Positions 22,339-33,096 of a stretch of 64,000 nucleotides of DNA are shown here, piece after piece. A program made the translations under genes and the position numbers. How positions within the stretch are numbered: position 1 is the stretch's first letter; each line of letters starts with the position of its first letter. The DNA is from Halisarca cf. caerulea. Lineage: Eukaryota > Porifera > Demospongiae > Chondrillida > Halisarcidae. Below the pieces are notes generated by a model. The model was not told where the DNA came from. It saw only the letters and a list, made by a program, of their open reading frames with translations, and did no database searches. Where the stretch lies: positions 6,109,118-6,173,117 of the forward strand of contig CAUJGJ010000444.1 in assembly GCA_963170055.1 (NCBI GenBank), in the 5' to 3' direction.

Positions 22339-23526
22339 CTATAAGCGTCCACATTTCTTCAGTGATTCCCTAAGCATGCGTCCACCTCTGCTACCTGTAC
22401 CCTCACTAATACTGTTTCTCCAAAACTGTCTTATCCGGAACTCCCGCCTAATTGCCTCATGTTCAACTTTCTTGACTGCAATAGCTAAGTCTTCGCAGCG
22501 GTCTCGAAAAATCCGGGCTTTCTGTACAGCTTCCCGTTCTTTGTCCTTGAGCTCAGTAATATACTGGTTCAGACACATTCTTTTGATGGCAGGGAACTCC
22601 TTCAAAAGAGCTTGGGCTGGGGCCTCATAGTTGCAATTGTCTACCGAAGATGTTATTTTGAAGTGCAGTATGTGCTCATAACCATCTCCAAATGTTAGTA
22701 TTTGTTCCCTCTTCTTAGCCCATCTCTTCACTGTGGCTTCATTTGCTTCTTTTCGCATCTGAGTCCAACCTGGTAGCTCCAATTCTAATTCAGGATCTTT
22801 CTCCTGCAACCTTGGATGGTTTGGATCTTTGAAGAATTCAAGAGGTGGACGCATGCCTTACTTTTCCACATCCCACATTTCCCTAGGATTTGGTTCAGAC
22901 TCATCTCCAGAATAGATAAGTTGGGACTTCTCTGCAGCTAAAATATCATCAAAATCGGCTGGATCAATGGGTTCTATATTAATATGAAAATAGTATGATT
23001 TATATATAACCATTGTTAACATTTGATCCCAATAAATGAGAAGACCAACCTAAGCCATATGATAGGGGAGGTGACAAAGAGTCTGTGTTGATACTTATTG
23101 ATTCAACACATTGCTGGCCATTAGCCACGTTGCTCACAAAGTGGTCTTTTGGCTTATCCAAGACATTTTGAAATTCTTGAGACTCTGTATAATCTGCAAC
23201 AGCAGTGGAAATGTGGAATACTAAACTGCATGGCTATTCAAAACATATATATAATCCTATTTGCCTCACCTAAGATGGAAGGCAGATGAGATGAATTACA
23301 TTGTGAAACCTCTTTGCTTAGGGTGGTAGTGTCTGAATCGACTACAGTTGAATTGGAAGAAGGAGGTGTGATGCATGGGGACAGTCCCTGCATTGAATTA
23401 ACTTTGCTTCCTTTCTGTCATTTCTGTCTCAAGATGATCTTTTTGCCTGATTTGGTGTATTTTCTCTTACTCAGAGCATTTAGGGACCTTCGACCACGTT
23501 TTGATGTACCATGAACTTTAACTTGC
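22339..23526 (-). pseudogene. multi-exon gene, basic and coiled-coil protein, decayed
   Basis: Three exons read on the minus strand: 23526-23270 after TATGCAG, 23193-23050 after GTTGCAG, and 22973-22339 after AATATAG. The donors GTGAGG and GTTGGT are at the first two exon ends. Exon 1 is basic (VHGTSKRGRRSLNALSKRK) and has an in-frame TGA after ILRQK. The last exon is acidic at first (EPIDPADFDDILAAEKSQL) and has a TAA after WDVEK. It then continues through GWTQMRKEANEATVKRWAKK and a long charged helix (ELKDKEREAVQKARIFRDRC) to a stop at 22339. I do not recognise the family. It could be an accessory gene of a mobile element. Confidence 0.45.
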
Positions 23527-23929
23527 CTGCATACACAATTGTAACAGTCATGGTACATCATTACGATATGTGGACACTTAAAACTGCAAAATACAACAAC
23601 AACATGCATGCACCTGTAGTATCTTTATATCCAAAAGACTACATGCAAAATCATTAATTCAACTTTAAGCACAGACTAAGTTAATACAAAACTAACGTCT
23701 TTAAATGGTGTAGGGTGATCATGAGACATGATATTATAAAGAGTTCTAGACAAGTAATGACTATCAATTACTTAAAGGTGCAGACATCAAAGAGTACAAA
23801 TTGGAATACATATGGACTACTCTTAATAGGTTACACACATGTAAGAGTTCTACTAGACACTACCAAAAAGGTTACTACAGCACCATACATAGCATTTGCC
23901 CAATGAACACACCAGCATGCATCAGTTAA
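23527..23929. other. spacer, no gene seen
   Basis: Probably the upstream intron of the preceding minus-strand gene; it leads into the satellite array. Confidence 0.4.
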
Positions 23930-25665
23930 CACAACATGGTAGACATCTGCTCAATGAAGGCGGACACTCACTTCCATGTGAGACAAACACCAACACAAAC
24001 CAACACAACATGGCAGACATCCGCTCATGAAGGCGGACACTCACTTCCATGTGACACAAACAACAAGCACACCAACACAACATGGCAGACATCCGCTCAA
24101 TGAAGGCGGACACTCACTTCCATGTGACGCAAACATTAACACACACCAACACAACATGGCAGACATCCGCTCAATGAAGGCGGACACTCAGTTCCATGTG
24201 ATACAAACACCAACACACTAATAAAACATGGCAGACATCCGCTCAATGAAGGCAGACACTCACTTCCATGTGAGACAAACAGCAGCATACACCAACACAA
24301 CATGGCAGACATCCGCTCAATGAAGGCGGACACTCACTTCCATGTAACACAAACACCAACACACACCAACACAACATAGCAGACATCCACTTAATGAAGG
24401 CAGACACTCACTTCCATGTGATACAAACACCAACACACACCAACACAACATGGCAGACATCCGCTCAATGAAGGCGGACACTCACTTCCATGTAACACAA
24501 ACACCAACACACACCAACACAATATGGCAGACATCCACTCAATGAAGGCGGACACTCACTTCCATGTGAGATAAACACCAACACGCAAATAAAACACGGC
24601 AGACATCCGCTCAATGAAGGCGGACACTCACTTCCATGTTAGACAAACACCAACACACAAATAAAACATGGCGGACATCCGCTCAATGAAGGCGGACACT
24701 CACTTCAATGTGACACAACAATAGCACACACCAACACAATATGGCAGACATCCGCTCAATGAAGGCAGACACTCACTTCCATGTGATGCAAACACCAACA
24801 CACACCAACACAACATGGCAGACATCCGCTCAATGAAGGCGGACACTCACTTCCATGTGATGCAAACACCAACACACACCAACACAACATGGCAGACATC
24901 CGCTCAATGAAGGCGGACACTCACTTCCATGTGAGATAAACACCAACACGCAAATAAAACACGGCAGACATCCGCTCAATGAAGGCGGACACTCACTTTC
25001 ATGTGACACAACAATAGCACACACCAACACAACATAGCAGACATCCACTTAATGAAGGCAGACACTCACTTCCATGTGATACAAACACCAACACACACCA
25101 ACACAACATGGCAGACATCCACTCAATGAAGGCGGACACTCACTTCCATGTGAGATAAACACCAACACGCAAATAAAACACGGCAGACATCCGCTCAATG
25201 AAGGCGGACACTCACTTTCATGTGACACAACAATAGCACACACCAACACAACATAGCAGACATCCACTTAATGAAGGCAGACACTCACTTCCATGTGATA
25301 CAAACACCAACACACACCAACACAACATGGCAGACATCCGCTCAATGAAGGCGGACACTCACTTCCATGTAACACAAACACCAACACACACCAACACAAC
25401 ATGGCAGACATCCGCTCAATGAAGGCAGACACTCACTTCCATGTGATGCAAACACCAACACACACCAACACAACATGGCAGACATCCGCTCAATGAAGGC
25501 GGACACTCACTTCCATGTGATACAAACACCAGCACACACCAACACAACATGGCAGACATCCGCTCAATTAAGGCGGACACTCACTTCCACAACACAAACA
25601 CTGACCAGCACACCCCACAAAACATGGCAGACAGCCGTTCAAAAATGTTGGACGCTTCCTCAATG
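23930..25665. repeat. 73-bp satellite array with higher-order structure
   Basis: About 23 tandem units of 71-74 bp built on GGCAGACATCCGCTCAATGA, then AGGCGGACACTCACTTCCAT, then an A/C-rich spacer of ACACCAACACAAC type. Units differ by small variants (CCGCTC/CCACTT, GATACA/GAGATA). A three-unit block of 219 bp recurs around 24830-25048 and 25049-25267, so a higher-order repeat is forming. Decayed units trail to about 25850. Reading frames across it are repeat artefacts. Confidence 0.95.
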
Positions 25666-26217
25666 TGACAACATAGGGGTTTGAGTAAATATTGATAGCT
25701 ATGCATGGTGCATATATAGCAAAACATACACACCGTGGGCTAACCATAGTATCTATGCACCGACTCGAAACATGGCAGACTTCTATATATACACACCAAC
25801 ACAAAAATATGGCAGACATACACACAATACAAATATATGGCAGACATCTAGGATCCCCTAATCACTAAATACTACGGAGCTAACCATGGTGTTGTACGCC
25901 AATATCGCTAAAGCAACCGTGCATGCACGTTGGGCGGCGAACTATATACTCACTCACATTTCCTCCATTGATATATTGCTGGCGTCCATAGGCATTTATC
26001 GAGGAAAAGAATTACAGAAGAATACAGATACGTATAAAGAAGAACTTCACAACTATCAATCGACGCGCACTTTCCTGCGGAAATAAGCGGCAAATCTAGT
26101 AAGATTTCGTAAAATTTGGTATACGCAAATTTGCGGTTGAAATCGGCGCCTTTTCCAAAGTTCATTCTTGCTCGTCTCGCCTTGTCAACTTGTGATCTTT
26201 CATCTGTCATTCATAAT
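25666..26217. other. spacer upstream of the gene at 26218
   Basis: Holds decayed satellite units up to 25850 and then unique sequence. It is the likely promoter side of the following gene; no motif can be assigned with confidence. Confidence 0.4.
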
Positions 26218-27184
26218 GTTTAACAACACTTCTAATCTTGGAGCATTCACAGGATCGCGTTTTTTCTCAAGTCCTTCTTCGTCTTCCAGCAGCTCAAGTC
26301 CATCTGTGATGTCACCTTTTGAGCCTGCTACAACACCCCCATCCACATCTGCGACAGCTGCTGCAGCTGGGTACCATCAAAAGCTGGATCTTCTGATAGC
26401 CACCACAAGAGATCAGCAGACGTCGATTCATACTTTGCGCGATGAAAACTTACAGCTGAAACAACAGCTTCGTGCTATGCAGGAGGACTTGAAGTCCATT
26501 AAGGAAAGTGAAAGTAATCGTAGCAAAGGGAGGACAATCAAACTTCCAACAAACATATGTGTAAGTAACCTTATAGTTATGCTGTATCTTTAGTCAACTA
26601 TTTCAAATGTAGCAATCAATTTGTAGGCTTCGGTGAAAAAGCTACATTCTAGCTATGAACCATCGGATCAATTCAAGCCCACATTAAGGTATTATGCACA
26701 ATAAACATGATACTGGCCGTGGCAATTTATACACATGCAGCTGCATTATTTTCATTATAAAGGTACGATGCCCATGAAAACCAAAGTGTGAAAGAACTGC
26801 TCCTCCGAGACTTGAAATCTAAACACAATACAGAAGAAAACATCTTGAAAAGTAAGCGCCATTTTACTAAATTTAAAAGTATACATGCATGCACTAACTG
26901 AATTTAAGGCGGGTGGCAGCAGTGACCAACAACAATAAGCTACGGAAACGCAAACAGTCACAGAAGAATGTGAGAGTTAGATTCCTCTAAATTTAGCACA
27001 GGCCTCAGGCTCTAGTCTTAACTGCAGTGCTTTGTCTCCACCATAGTTATTTACAAGAAGGGCCAAGTATGTGCGCCCAGGAAGAGAGGAAGAAAAGTGG
27101 AAGGAATTAAACTATAACTTCATGACAGAAGAGAGTAGTGGAGAAGGTGAGGAGGAGATAGTGCGCCATAAATTACCCTGGTGA
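26218..27184 (+). pseudogene. multi-exon gene with serine-rich and coiled-coil start, probably truncated
   Basis: Exon 1 (26218-26560) encodes MFNNTSNLGAFTGSRFF, a serine run, and a coiled coil (TLRDENLQLKQQLRAMQEDL), and ends at GTAAGT. Further exons at 26627-26688, 26763-26851, 26909 to about 26967, and 27047-27184 have GT/AG borders. The third-to-fourth exon phase does not match, suggesting an indel. The last exon ends RHKLPW and then TGA at 27182. Related animal proteins have RxD after this tryptophan, so the stop is best read as CGA to TGA. The CACAGG element begins 54 bp further on. It belongs to an uncharacterised family common in cnidarians and sponges (from memory, moderate). Confidence 0.45.
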
Positions 27185-27237
27185 TCGGATTGTAAGTCCG
27201 TAGGCGTGCTTTAAGTTACTGTATAGATCTCTACGTT

Positions 27238-28553
27238 CACAGGGGCATGATAGCGCTTTTTGGAAGTTGGGGATTGCAGACGACAAAGTTATGGAATTTG
27301 TGGAATTTGTCACATTTTATCTATACGTCATTACCAACAGAAGGTAAACGTTGTAATACGTCATCAGTAGCGGGCGCTTACAGTGGTTTAGCGATAGCAG
27401 AATCTTTCGAATCCTATTGACTTTGAAAAGGCAAAAAGCCGTTTTGTGCCTTAATAAGTTTTGTTTAGGTATTTATAAAAGCACGTCAATGTTTAGTCGC
27501 AATGTTCAAGCTACACTAGTACCGTCAAAAAGGGCCAGGTACCGCCAATATCGACCTTCCCACCTCGAATGATCGTTGCAGAATGCCGAATCCATGTAAG
27601 AAAGTGCTGTGACAGGTAACTGCACTATACTATCCAGGATATCCTAGATCACGAATGAAACACTAGCTAAAATCGGCAAAATGTTAGCAGGCTCAGTCTA
27701 CTTTCTGACTTTGTACTAATCGATCGCACGCAAGCTAGTGCCACTGTCTCTGAGTCTTAGTCGTCAAGTATGCCACTTTCGCCGCAGATATGACTATCAA
27801 TGACAAGAATATATGCATAAGAACTCACTGATACTCGTTGGAACCATTTAATGAAAAATAGAACTTTCCGCACAACAAATTGTCGACCAGGTCGATTGTT
27901 CACGTAGTCGATAACATTGCAGGGCGCTTATTTCCAATGTACCATACGAATTTAAATGCCCAAACTGATGACGCGCACCTTACGTCATCCTAAAATGGCG
28001 GATTGGAACCGTCCTGCAAATATATCGTGTTTTGGGGACGTGTACCCGGGACTTTTTCTGAACAACAAAAGAATCCAACGATTTAAAATACTTTTGTCTA
28101 CTTGTTTTCGCTGAGCGGGGATTATATAAGCAGGTTAGCCCAAGATATTACCATTTTCATTGTCATTTTTAGCCATTTTTACCCGCTAAAAGTACATTTT
28201 TCGTTATAACTATTTCAGTTGGAGTTATATGTTCTCCGCTCAGCATCCATATCTTAAATGAACTTTACTCTTTCATCTCATGCCAGTTTCATCTCTTTGG
28301 GAGGCCGTCTACACGTCCCCAAATCGACGTTTAGAGAAAAAGTGTACCTTTTTCAAAATCATTTTTATACTTCTGCGTATGACACATGGGCCTGTTTTGT
28401 AGTTTATCGTTTCGATAAATAACATTAAAACACTAAACAGTTGTAAAATTTGACGTACATTGTTGTTTGAGCTGTAAAATTCGATGTATATATTACCATT
28501 TCGAGCGGCGGCCATTTTCTTCCCCAGTCGAAAAGCGCTATAATGAGCCTGTG
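27238..28553 (-). mobile_element. CACAGG-ended element, copy 2 (empty piggyBac site)
   Basis: The ends are CACAGGGGCATGATAGCGCT at 27238 and the inverted CACAGGCTCATTATAGCGCT ending 28553, with TT on both flanks. It is nearly identical to 8024-9058 joined to 4932-5233, in reverse orientation. At 28254-28257 it has one TTAA exactly where copy 1 carries piggyBac. A frame of about 85 codons on the minus strand (28309-28584) is shared with copy 1, but I take it as a by-product of recent copying. Confidence 0.88.
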
Positions 28554-28591
28554 TTATGGTATTATACCAGTTAGTACCTTGCACTCATTAC

Positions 28592-28795
28592 TTAGTACTG
28601 TATTTTTCCTCCTTGGTTAGTGGCTACGACGTTCATAAGGAAGTTGGACTCCTGATACGCAATGGTCTCCAGTCGAGGAAAGTTTCGGGTGAAGCCAAGA
28701 ACGTCTGGACCTCCCTCAACAACGTCTGCTCCTGACGGCCCAAGATGGGCAATCAAGGAAAGCTCAACGGTTACAGCTGAAGACGTCAATGCCAC
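28592..28795 (-). other. open frame, possible exon
   Basis: A 67-codon frame (HLGPSGADVVEGGPDVLGFT) with balanced composition. No splice sites or family recognised. It is listed only because the surrounding 28554-29195 stretch has no other candidate. Confidence 0.15.
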
Positions 28796-29195
28796 ATCTT
28801 CTGATATCTTCCCTGACTCGGAGTAAACTTCCTCTTATATTTTGTACTTTTGTTTGAAATTTGTACCACTTGTCTTGCTAGTATATTTGACTCAGAAACT
28901 GCAATAAATCAAGTTAGAAAGCATACAAAGCATGGATATGCAGCCCAGGCCAGCCTGTCTCTAACCAACAGGTTCACAGCAACCCACGGTACAGTATCAA
29001 CATGTGGACGGTACATACACGTTTCCGTATTCAATATTATACACGGGCGTCCCCGTGAATAAACTGCCATTACAGCATTACACGGGTCACCGTATTCACC
29101 TTTCCCTGGAACCGTGGAAACTTCGTGTGTTTTGATAACACGGGAACTGTCAGTCACTAAAACGGATACCGTGTTTACACTGCATATTCGCTGTG

Positions 29196-29476
29196 TTGCA
29201 CAATACCCCCAAGTGTGGTATCAAATTGAAGTATTTGGTGCACTGAATGCAAATATGGCCACTGGAGCGTGATCGCCTCAACCATGGTTGAGTAAAAGGT
29301 CAATGTATTTCTGAGTGGAATCTGCGGAGAGCCATAATGCAGGAACAGTAGTGGCTGATGACACGAAATTTCACATGTGCATTGTGCTATGCATTTATAG
29401 TTATGTTGCATTTCTGACAGTCCGATGTCATGCACTGCCTTTGTGCAATGCAAAAAACTGTTTAATCAGACGGCCA
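29196..29476. repeat. 280-bp repeat, copy 1
   Basis: Nearly identical to 29688-29968 in the same orientation, starting near TGCACAATACCCCCAAGTGT and ending near AACTGTTTAAT. The two copies are separated by 211 bp. The family is unknown and no coding potential is supported. Confidence 0.85.
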
Positions 29477-29687
29477 TTTTGAGGGCGGAGTCTATAATAT
29501 ATACACGAATGAACCTTATTGGGGTGCTTCCGGCATGTGATTTGGAAGGGCATAGCATTTAGCACCAGCTTGTTTAGCCAAGAAATTCCCGATTAGGGTT
29601 AGGGTTACAGCTCACTCCAAAACTGTATAGAATGTATAGGAAACCAACAAGGCCGGACGTGGTCTATTCTGAAAATGTAAAAATTGC

Positions 29688-29968
29688 ACAATACCCCCAA
29701 GTGTGGTATCAAATTGAAGCATTCGGTGCACTGAATGCAAATATGGCCACTGGAGCGTGATCGCTCAACCATGGTTGAGTAGAAGGTCAATGTATTTCTG
29801 AGTGGAATCTGCAGAGAGCCATAATGCAGGAATAGTAGTGGCTGATGACACGAAATTGCACATGTGCATTGTGCTATACATTTATAGTTATGTTGCATTT
29901 CTGACAGTCCGATGTCATGCACTGCCTTTGTGCAATGCAAAAAAACTGTTTAATTAGATGGCCATTTC
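29688..29968. repeat. 280-bp repeat, copy 2
   Basis: The second copy of the preceding repeat, differing by a few substitutions and a one-base deletion. The sequence just before it (GAAAATGTAAAAATTGCACA) is also found near 18310. Confidence 0.85.
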
Positions 29969-30591
29969 GACGTTGTGCAATTGTCACATTGTGCTATGCT
30001 AGGGGCGCCAACGTGAAAAATGGACCTACGCCGATTTCTCTCAAAGTTGGTACAGGGGTGGCCCCTAGTACACATTACCTGCACGCCATCTTTTGGTCGT
30101 ATTCGTTCCTTCGTCACTGAGTTATTGCCCAAATTCCACCATTTTATCCAACGTGTAATGAAAAAACTTCGGTCCACAGTGACTAGGAACCACCCCTCCA
30201 ACTCCTAACTATACACGTGTATGAAGTAGTTGTATGTGTATGCTAACCAGGTATTAAAAGTATAAAAGCTGAACTTAGCAATGATTACGGAGTGAATTCG
30301 TACCGAACTCTGTCGGCACACGCACACACTTCAAGTCACGACTCTCCAACGAGAAGGACAATGGTAAGCGTAGTGGTATGATAAGATAGGGTAGTGTAGT
30401 ACCTACCGTCGTTGAAGATACGACATAAGTTTCTTCTCTTTGTACCATGATGCGTGGGCGTATCCTTTGATGTGGCTGGGTGTATAATTCACTAACCCAC
30501 CTCATTAAGAATTCATGAGGTGTATATTTCTTTCAATTAGCACACAGTGTTTACCTTAGCAACAGTGAATCACCATGGTATGCAATGATTA
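29969..30591. other. spacer, no gene seen
   Basis: No reading frame with family signature; no element ends recognised. Confidence 0.4.
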
Positions 30592-30695
30592 CAAGAACTC
30601 AAAAGCAGCAGTGTTTGTATAAAAGGCCTAGGCAAAGTTGCAATAACTCAAAAGCAGCAGTGTTTGTATAGAAGGCCTAAGCAGAGTTGCTAGAA
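30592..30695. repeat. tandem duplication, period about 52 bp
   Basis: Two copies of AACTCAAAAGCAGCAGTGTT followed by TGTATA.AAGGCCTA, just downstream of the Crypton-like gene's stop. Confidence 0.8.
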
Positions 30696-30708
30696 CTACT
30701 ACTCTAAT

Positions 30709-32586
30709 CTACTTCATATTAATAGTGATTGAGCAGTTGGAAAACTGAAAAGCTGGAAAAGGTATGTTTTCCTGTCCAATTGGGAAAATATGCTGAAGTT
30801 TCCCAAGCTGACTTGCTGCACAATGATCTTGCACTTGTACATTAGAATCCTGGAGTGCATCCTGTTTAGTTTGAGTCTGAGGTACTTGGCCTTGTGCGAC
30901 TTGACTCAGCATTTGCAGCTGATCATTGCCAACTCTCTTATACTTCCTCACACCATCAGTGCTACGGTGCCCAGTTTTGGTCATTATGAGCTGTTCATCA
31001 ATGCCATTTTGGAATAATCTTGTAGCAAGTGACACCCTTAGAGAGTGATTGGTTTTGAAACCTTGTATACCTGCAGTCTTGCACATTCGTCCAATTGTCT
31101 TGTCAAGACTGTTGTGTCCAATTGGTACATTACTGAACCAGACGTCATCCTTTGGATCTTTGAGTGGTTGAAGATAAAATGAATTTCCTGGTCTACTTGT
31201 TGAACATCGCTTGTCATACTCTTTGAAAACACGCACAATACACCTGTGTGGATTTTCTACATTCTCATGCTGGACAACTGTTTTCAGTTCAATCTTTCTC
31301 ATTTTGATACCTCCTTGGTTGTTTTTAGACACATCTTCAATGTACTTCAAGTAACTTCTCTGTAGAGGAATCTTGGAATCAGCAGGGATTTCAACCAATG
31401 ACAATTGTGAATTGTGCCAACGAAGCTGTCGATGCTCCTGTCCACCACGCAAACCAAAGCACATTCCTATGAGAAAAAATATGGTATCAACAAGAGCCTG
31501 AGGACTATGTGTACCAAGTACACCACATTTCCACATGATGTTCTCTTCTTCAGCTGTTATTGGCTCTGCCTGTCTTTTGGCATTTCCCAACCCTTTGGCT
31601 TTGCTATCCTTCATTTGAGCATCCAAACTATCCCGGAAATCACGAAATTCTGGCTGTGTGAACAAGTTCCATTCTGGATTGGTTTCCCGAATTGTTCTCT
31701 GTAGACCACAACAAATTTGATACAAAGTGTTTGGCGGATACAACTCACCATCTTTTCTTCTAACCTCAACAACAAAATGGGAGAGCCAGTAATTTAGTTC
31801 TGTCTTCGTCATTTGATTGATTAAAGCAGATAGAAAGCTTGATTCTTCCTCATCCTCCTTTGCAATTCTCTGTCTGTATTCAGCCCAATCGATCCAAACT
31901 GTATTGGCCCAGTTTGTAGTTTTTCGTGTATTTTTAGGAATTGCTCTTACCCGCATTGCCTTAACTTCTTCATCTGAAACAATTGGAGCAAACCTTGTAG
32001 ACAGATTCTTTTTACACGTTGGGGAAATGATCAGGTCTGTTGGTAGCTGGGCGATGTCGTTCGTTGAAGCTAAAAGCGAGATGGAGGAGTTCTCATCAGC
32101 AGACAATTCAATGGAAGGGTTCGTGTCAGTAAATGGCTCGGTAAATGGCTGGATGGAGGCGGTCGAATCAGCAGATGGTTGAATGGAAGGGTTTGTGTCA
32201 GTCAATGGCTGGATGGAGACAGTCTGATCAGCAGATGGTTGGATGGAGGCGTTCGTGTCACAGTCAGTAAATGGCTGGATGGAGGCGGTCGGATCAGTAT
32301 TATCTATGGTTGGATCGGGAGACGGTTGGATGAAGGCTGTGAGATTAGTAGACGATTGGCTGAAGGCATCTGGGTAGATGGAGGCGGTTAGATCAATAAA
32401 CAGCTGGTCGGAAGCATTTGGATCGGCAAACGGCTGGTCAATGAAAACCTGGTTGTTGGAGGTCAGATTAGCTGATGGTTGCGTGGAGGTGTTCGGGTCA
32501 TAACTAGTCGTTTCAGCTAAGGGGTGGACCAAAAACTGATCTGGACTGAAAGCAATCGCAAATTCTGATAAGAAAGGATCAGCCAT
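30709..32586 (-). CDS. Crypton-like tyrosine recombinase, intact
   Basis: A 625-residue single-exon frame; the ATG at 32586 has a good context (GAGATGG). Residues 1-180 are low-complexity repeats of the ASIQPFTD type. Residues 225-300 form a core-binding region (WIDWAEYRQRI to LQRTIRE). The catalytic domain follows, with the tyrosine-recombinase set in order: R380 (CFGLRGG), H514 and R517 (NHSLR), H540 (KTGH) and Y549 (VRKYK). The C-terminal domain resembles DUF3504 of KCTD1/QRICH1/ZMYM proteins, which are Crypton-derived in animals. All catalytic residues are present and there are no breaks. A Crypton would cut and rejoin through a circular intermediate. Element ends are not visible, so a domesticated gene remains possible. 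Confidence 0.85.
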   Translation of the reverse strand: MADPFLSEFAIAFSPDQFLVHPLAETTSYDPNTSTQPSANLTSNNQVFIDQPFADPNASDQLFIDLTASIYPDAFSQSSTNLTAFIQPSPDPTIDNTDPTASIQPFTDCDTNASIQPSADQTVSIQPLTDTNPSIQPSADSTASIQPFTEPFTDTNPSIELSADENSSISLLASTNDIAQLPTDLIISPTCKKNLSTRFAPIVSDEEVKAMRVRAIPKNTRKTTNWANTVWIDWAEYRQRIAKEDEEESSFLSALINQMTKTELNYWLSHFVVEVRRKDGELYPPNTLYQICCGLQRTIRETNPEWNLFTQPEFRDFRDSLDAQMKDSKAKGLGNAKRQAEPITAEEENIMWKCGVLGTHSPQALVDTIFFLIGMCFGLRGGQEHRQLRWHNSQLSLVEIPADSKIPLQRSYLKYIEDVSKNNQGGIKMRKIELKTVVQHENVENPHRCIVRVFKEYDKRCSTSRPGNSFYLQPLKDPKDDVWFSNVPIGHNSLDKTIGRMCKTAGIQGFKTNHSLRVSLATRLFQNGIDEQLIMTKTGHRSTDGVRKYKRVGNDQLQMLSQVAQGQVPQTQTKQDALQDSNVQVQDHCAASQLGKLQHIFPIGQENIPFPAFQFSNCSITINMK

Positions 32587-32635
32587 CTCCCCGCTACGGC
32601 GCAGTAGAACAATAGAAAAGGCGGGAAAATGAACG

Positions 32636-32664
32636 ACATCCTCAGGCTACGCCTTCGGATGTCC
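32636..32664. repeat. GC-rich hairpin
   Basis: Arms GACATCC and GGATGTC enclose AGGCTACGCCT. It lies 50 bp upstream of the recombinase start codon and close to a second, larger hairpin. Confidence 0.7.
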
Positions 32665-32689
32665 GGCATCATGGTACAAGATAGTTATA

Positions 32690-32779
32690 CAATGGGAACG
32701 GAAGGTTTAGCGATTCACACCTTCGGGCTCCGCCCTCAGGTGTGTAAATCGCTAAACCTTCCGTTCCCATTGTATAACC
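32690..32779. repeat. long inverted repeat (about 39-bp arms)
   Basis: Arms GTTATACAATGGGAACGGAA to ACACCT and their inverse flank a 15-bp GC loop (TCGGGCTCCGCCCTC). One small indel separates the arms. It could form a cruciform. It lies about 110 bp upstream of the recombinase gene. Confidence 0.9.
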
Positions 32780-33096
32780 TATACTAAACCACCTGGATGA
32801 ATACCTTCCAATTGATTGCCGAAATATATTCGACGGCAAAGGTACAAGAAAATGCTAATCGACTTTTAAACTTATGGTTATTAAGGCAAAGACGACTCAT
32901 ACTTTATAACCATTGTAAGATGAAAAAGCTCGGAATATTGACAAATAGAATGCGCATGTTCGGCAACCGCCATTTTCTTGTGGGTTACGCAACATCTAAA
33001 ATACTGTGGTGAAAATGTATGGGGAGAGTTGATGTAAATCAAGTCACAAAGCCAAAAATGAGTGAGTTCACAAGGTATAAACTGTGTAAATTAGGA
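32780..33096. other. spacer, no gene seen
   Basis: Separates the recombinase promoter side from the 3' end of the 2A-motif gene; no signature. Confidence 0.4.

Noticed and set aside
23922..25267. Minus- and plus-strand frames of 60-72 codons repeated through the array; also considered as a CRISPR-like array
   Set aside because: They follow a 73-bp tandem satellite. There are no unique spacers and the sequence is eukaryotic.
29593..29606. TTAGGGTTAGGGTT telomere-like word, and the inverse near 59110
   Set aside because: Only two units each; too short to call an interstitial telomere.
31414..32391. Plus-strand frames opposite the recombinase gene
   Set aside because: Antisense shadows; the minus-strand frame has the catalytic motifs.
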